A stretch of 9,472 nt of DNA. It comes from Bacteroidia bacterium. GTDB taxonomy: Bacteria > Bacteroidota > Bacteroidia > Chitinophagales > Saprospiraceae. The position numbers were made by a program, and so were the translations under genes. Within the stretch, counting starts at the first letter, position 1. Every line of letters begins with the position of its first letter. This document shows, piece by piece, positions 8,501-9,472 of this stretch. The stretch covers positions 1 through 9,472 of the forward strand of contig JAUIIF010000133.1 of assembly GCA_030431945.1 (NCBI GenBank), in the 5' to 3' direction. Under the pieces are notes generated by a model that was not told where the DNA came from, did no database searches, and saw only the letters and a list, made by a program, of their open reading frames with translations.

Positions 8501-9042
8501 AGCCGGGGGTGCTGGTGCAGCTCCCAGGTATTCCCTTTTAACAATGCGGTAGCAGCCTTACCCCGGTGGGAACCCGCCGCCCATATCTGCCCCCGGGAGG
8601 TTTTGATCAGCCGGGTGGGGGCATCCATCAGTCCATCTTGTTCACTAAAAGCTGACCACTCCTCTCCCCGCTTCCGGACCACTTCGTTTTCCGCTCCGAG
8701 AAACCACTGTTCTTCCGGCGTCACCTCAAACTGAAAACTAAGGTTCTTCAGGGTGTGCCATTGCTCGGAAGAGCAGTCTAACCGAAGGACCTTGGATTTG
8801 TAGCCGGCAACCCAGAGCTGGTCGTTCTGGCTTTGTTGCAGGATTACCCGGTTGGCGGGTACCGGATAGTGCGGTGCTTTATAGCGATTCCACTCCCCGT
8901 TGGGGGCGTAAGAAAAAATCCGGGCAATGGAACTTAGCCAAATGGTACCGTTGGACGATTCCACGATGTCAGACATGTACTCGTCTCCCCCGAAGAGCCG
9001 GTTCAGTAAAATTGTTTCCCACGATTCGCCGTCAAAGATCAT
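5566..9042 (-). CDS. Hybrid two-component system regulator (HTCS), 5'-truncated: propeller sensor, kinase, receiver and AraC domains
   Basis: A one-protein signalling system that in Bacteroidota senses glycan fragments in the periplasm and activates the adjacent enzyme genes. Domains in the 1158 residues from the first ATG: beta-propeller blades about 1-385 with repeated G-x-(I/L)-W-x-(A/G/S) cores (GTIWLSS, GQIWAAG, GTLWFGS, GRIWIGG) and FDG/YDG-x-x-W turns; a Y_Y_Y-type domain about 437-503; one membrane helix 508-528; a coiled coil about 535-612; HisKA with ISHELRTP (H623); HATPase with N742, DTGAG (783-787) and GIGIGL (812-817); receiver 900-1015 with phospho-acceptor D949, T979 and K1001; AraC helix-turn-helix 1045-1147. 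The output half looks intact. The sensor half is short for the family and has no signal peptide. The frame stays open and blade-like upstream of 9042 (ERIWVINST, then GIMIFDG) without an ATG, GTG or TTG, so the true start is missing. Pectin as the signal is inferred from neighbours. Confidence 0.88.
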   Translation of the reverse strand: MIFDGESWETILLNRLFGGDEYMSDIVESSNGTIWLSSIARIFSYAPNGEWNRYKAPHYPVPANRVILQQSQNDQLWVAGYKSKVLRLDCSSEQWHTLKNLSFQFEVTPEEQWFLGAENEVVRKRGEEWSAFSEQDGLMDAPTRLIKTSRGQIWAAGSHRGKAATALLKGNTWELHQHPRLSWGIDYRAVFEDREGTLWFGSAVDAQLKDGFLSGVLQLPNPEAAQLNWIHHVYGENGLNQANVYGIGQSPDGRIWIGGSRLLYFDGTSWNALPDEPLRQFVNCIHSTDKLLLVGSRYYGVFVYDGETWKNYGNAEGLSGNTVISIDALSDSVFVVATENGICKFDGRSWTQNVFPQSLNLDFEGGTVLHTDDYIWINHVPRSWKRRAYQQGSDVREEYDFFTTRYQPSTRPPETTPDFYRKDVPADGNGLISWQGRDYFYNNSAENLSYAYRLDGGEWSPYTTENQYSFAGLSTGQHVLEIRSRDLDFNVDPTPARVEFEVLPPIWKQSWFITLIFCFLTIFGFYEYRVLRKKRQLEIVNVSLQTANESLREKGRQIERQNREILKQQQRILEQSDVLASRNQDLQERNEETSEQRDRLEEMLLQVQNLSKAKQVFFTNISHELRTPLSLILGPITHLSTEAEELPASEQQRLYAIIRRNASRLLKLINQLLEIRRIEQSTLEVNFTDVRIADFLDEIVSMFTDLAARCGVDLSFTSEGIEGFVSLDTDKVEKIVVNLLSNAFRHTPANQQGKISVGLRQVNCYAQNLDPSYDHYLEIKVSDTGAGISPERIEHIFDQFYTAETTVSDQTGIGIGLSYTKDLVYLMQGELTVASEPGNGAVFTVYLPLIPGATAPAKQRTLVMPSLKVAEKESSFLLSGYQQRDHAAPVSAVVHKGDLPKVLIVEDNPDMLHFLENLLREQYTVLTAVNGEEGLEVATNVSVDLIVSDVMMAKMDGLTFCGKIKANILSSHIPVILLTARVLDANKIVGYQHGADDYITKPFDPELLKVRIANILRQREQLKETLGREFLLTPASEMVRSPDEEFMEKLVSLMNENISESEFNVNAMCQAMHLSHMHFIRKVKQLTGKKPAALLKSFRMKKAKDLLTQRSCTISEVAYKVGFDLPNSFSRSFKKEFDVSPSEFVQSLSEEEQLVPKG

Positions 9043-9119
9043 TATCCCTTTATTCGACGTGGAATTGATGACCCAGATCCGTTCATCACTGGCCTGAAAA
9101 AGGCGTTGATCCCGATTAA

Positions 9120-9135
9120 TCTTGATCAGGCTAGT
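9120..9135. other. Probable breakpoint joining two unrelated gene fragments
   Basis: To the left, the minus strand reads as a propeller blade of the HTCS sensor. To the right, that frame loses its character and closes at a TGA (9207-9205). At the same place the plus strand takes on the look of coding sequence of lower G+C. A GATC lies at 9124-9127 inside TGATCA. The exact base is not resolved; the range is my estimate from where the two protein-like readings stop being believable. Confidence 0.45.
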
Positions 9136-9472
9136 GCTGAAAAAGGAACTACCACTCGCCCTGGTGATTATGACAAAACTGCGGGAACAGATCGCATCAT
9201 TGTGTCAACAAGAAAAGGAGATGTAACAACTAGTCCTCCTGTGGTACGGGAGCCAGGGCCAGTAACTACCAATCTCCCTCGAACGAGAGTTGGATCAACT
9301 GCTGTACCCAATATCCGGGCAAAAGTAAAGCGGCGATCGGTTCTGGATCTTCAGACTGTCTTGAAATCAGAGAAAACCTATAGTAGTAGTTTGGATGGTT
9401 ATTATGGGCCAGGCACCAAGAATGGATATGAATTGTTTAGGCAGAATAATCGAACCTTTCAGAAATATCAAC
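9130..9472 (+). CDS. Internal fragment of a protein with a peptidoglycan-binding-like C-terminal motif
   Basis: A plus-strand frame stays open for 114 codons to the window edge and has no start codon. The first 65 or so residues are rich in Thr, Pro, Gly and Arg and look disordered (for example SPPVVREPGPVTTNLP). The last 45 hold VLDLQTVLKS and LDGYYGPGTKNGYELF, the pattern of a peptidoglycan-binding repeat (L-Q-x-x-L, then D-G-x-x-G-x-x-T). Several codons end in A or T, unlike the G/C-ending codons of the pectinase genes, and the segment is about 45 percent G+C by hand count. The frame formally continues left to a TAA at 9007-9009, but that part overlaps the propeller coding of the HTCS on the other strand and is probably chance. 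So both the 5' and 3' ends of this gene are absent. The function is unknown; the repeat call rests on motif resemblance only. Confidence 0.5.

Noticed and set aside
9010..9129. Leftward continuation of the plus-strand frame past the proposed junction, which reads like protein
   Set aside because: The same bases encode a convincing propeller blade on the minus strand, and there is no start codon, so the plus reading is probably chance.
1..9472. CRISPR array, tRNA or rRNA gene, insertion sequence, or SusC/SusD pair
   Set aside because: No regularly spaced repeats, RNA-gene-like segments, transposase motifs, or TonB-dependent receptor or SusD-like coding were seen on either strand.

Overview
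The window looks like part of a pectin-degradation locus from a marine or environmental member of the Bacteroidota, possibly Saprospiria/Lewinella-like. Four things point there: a C-terminal type IX secretion sorting domain on one enzyme, lipoprotein-type signal peptides on the others, a giant hybrid two-component regulator (HTCS) fused to an AraC-type DNA-binding domain, and weak or absent Shine-Dalgarno sites at most starts. The phylum call is well supported; the lineage below phylum is a guess.

Layout. On the minus strand, read from about 4015 down to 1, four genes lie head to tail: a GH28 polygalacturonase lipoprotein (4015-2594), a PL1 pectate lyase with an Ig-like linker and a T9SS sorting domain (2555-1017), a CE12/SGNH rhamnogalacturonan acetylesterase (989-231), and the first 52 residues of another exported protein (158-1, cut by the window edge). 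The gaps of 38, 27 and 72 bases suggest one operon. A 277-base divergent intergenic region (4016-4292) separates this operon from a plus-strand PL10 pectate lyase lipoprotein (4293-5375). The PL10 gene converges on the HTCS regulator (minus, 9042-5566).

How the parts fit. PL1 and PL10 cleave homogalacturonan by beta-elimination, GH28 hydrolyses galacturonan or its oligomers, and the CE12 esterase removes acetyl groups that block rhamnogalacturonan backbone enzymes. The PL1 enzyme appears to be exported through T9SS, while the PL10, GH28 and CE12 enzymes look lipid-anchored. The HTCS would sense an oligosaccharide in the periplasm and switch on the enzyme genes. No SusC/SusD pair lies inside the window.

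The right end is the odd part. The HTCS reading frame stays open, and propeller-like, upstream of its first ATG, then loses that character near 9125. It has no signal peptide and no usable start codon before an in-frame stop at 9205-9207. From about 9130 to the window end, G+C drops to roughly 45 percent and the plus strand carries an uninterrupted frame, with no start codon, ending in a peptidoglycan-binding-like motif. A breakpoint near 9120-9135, at a GATC, joins two 5'-truncated genes. It is either a genomic rearrangement or a chimeric assembly. The rest of the window is a fairly conventional pectinolytic locus, and I do not see a clearly undescribed system in it.
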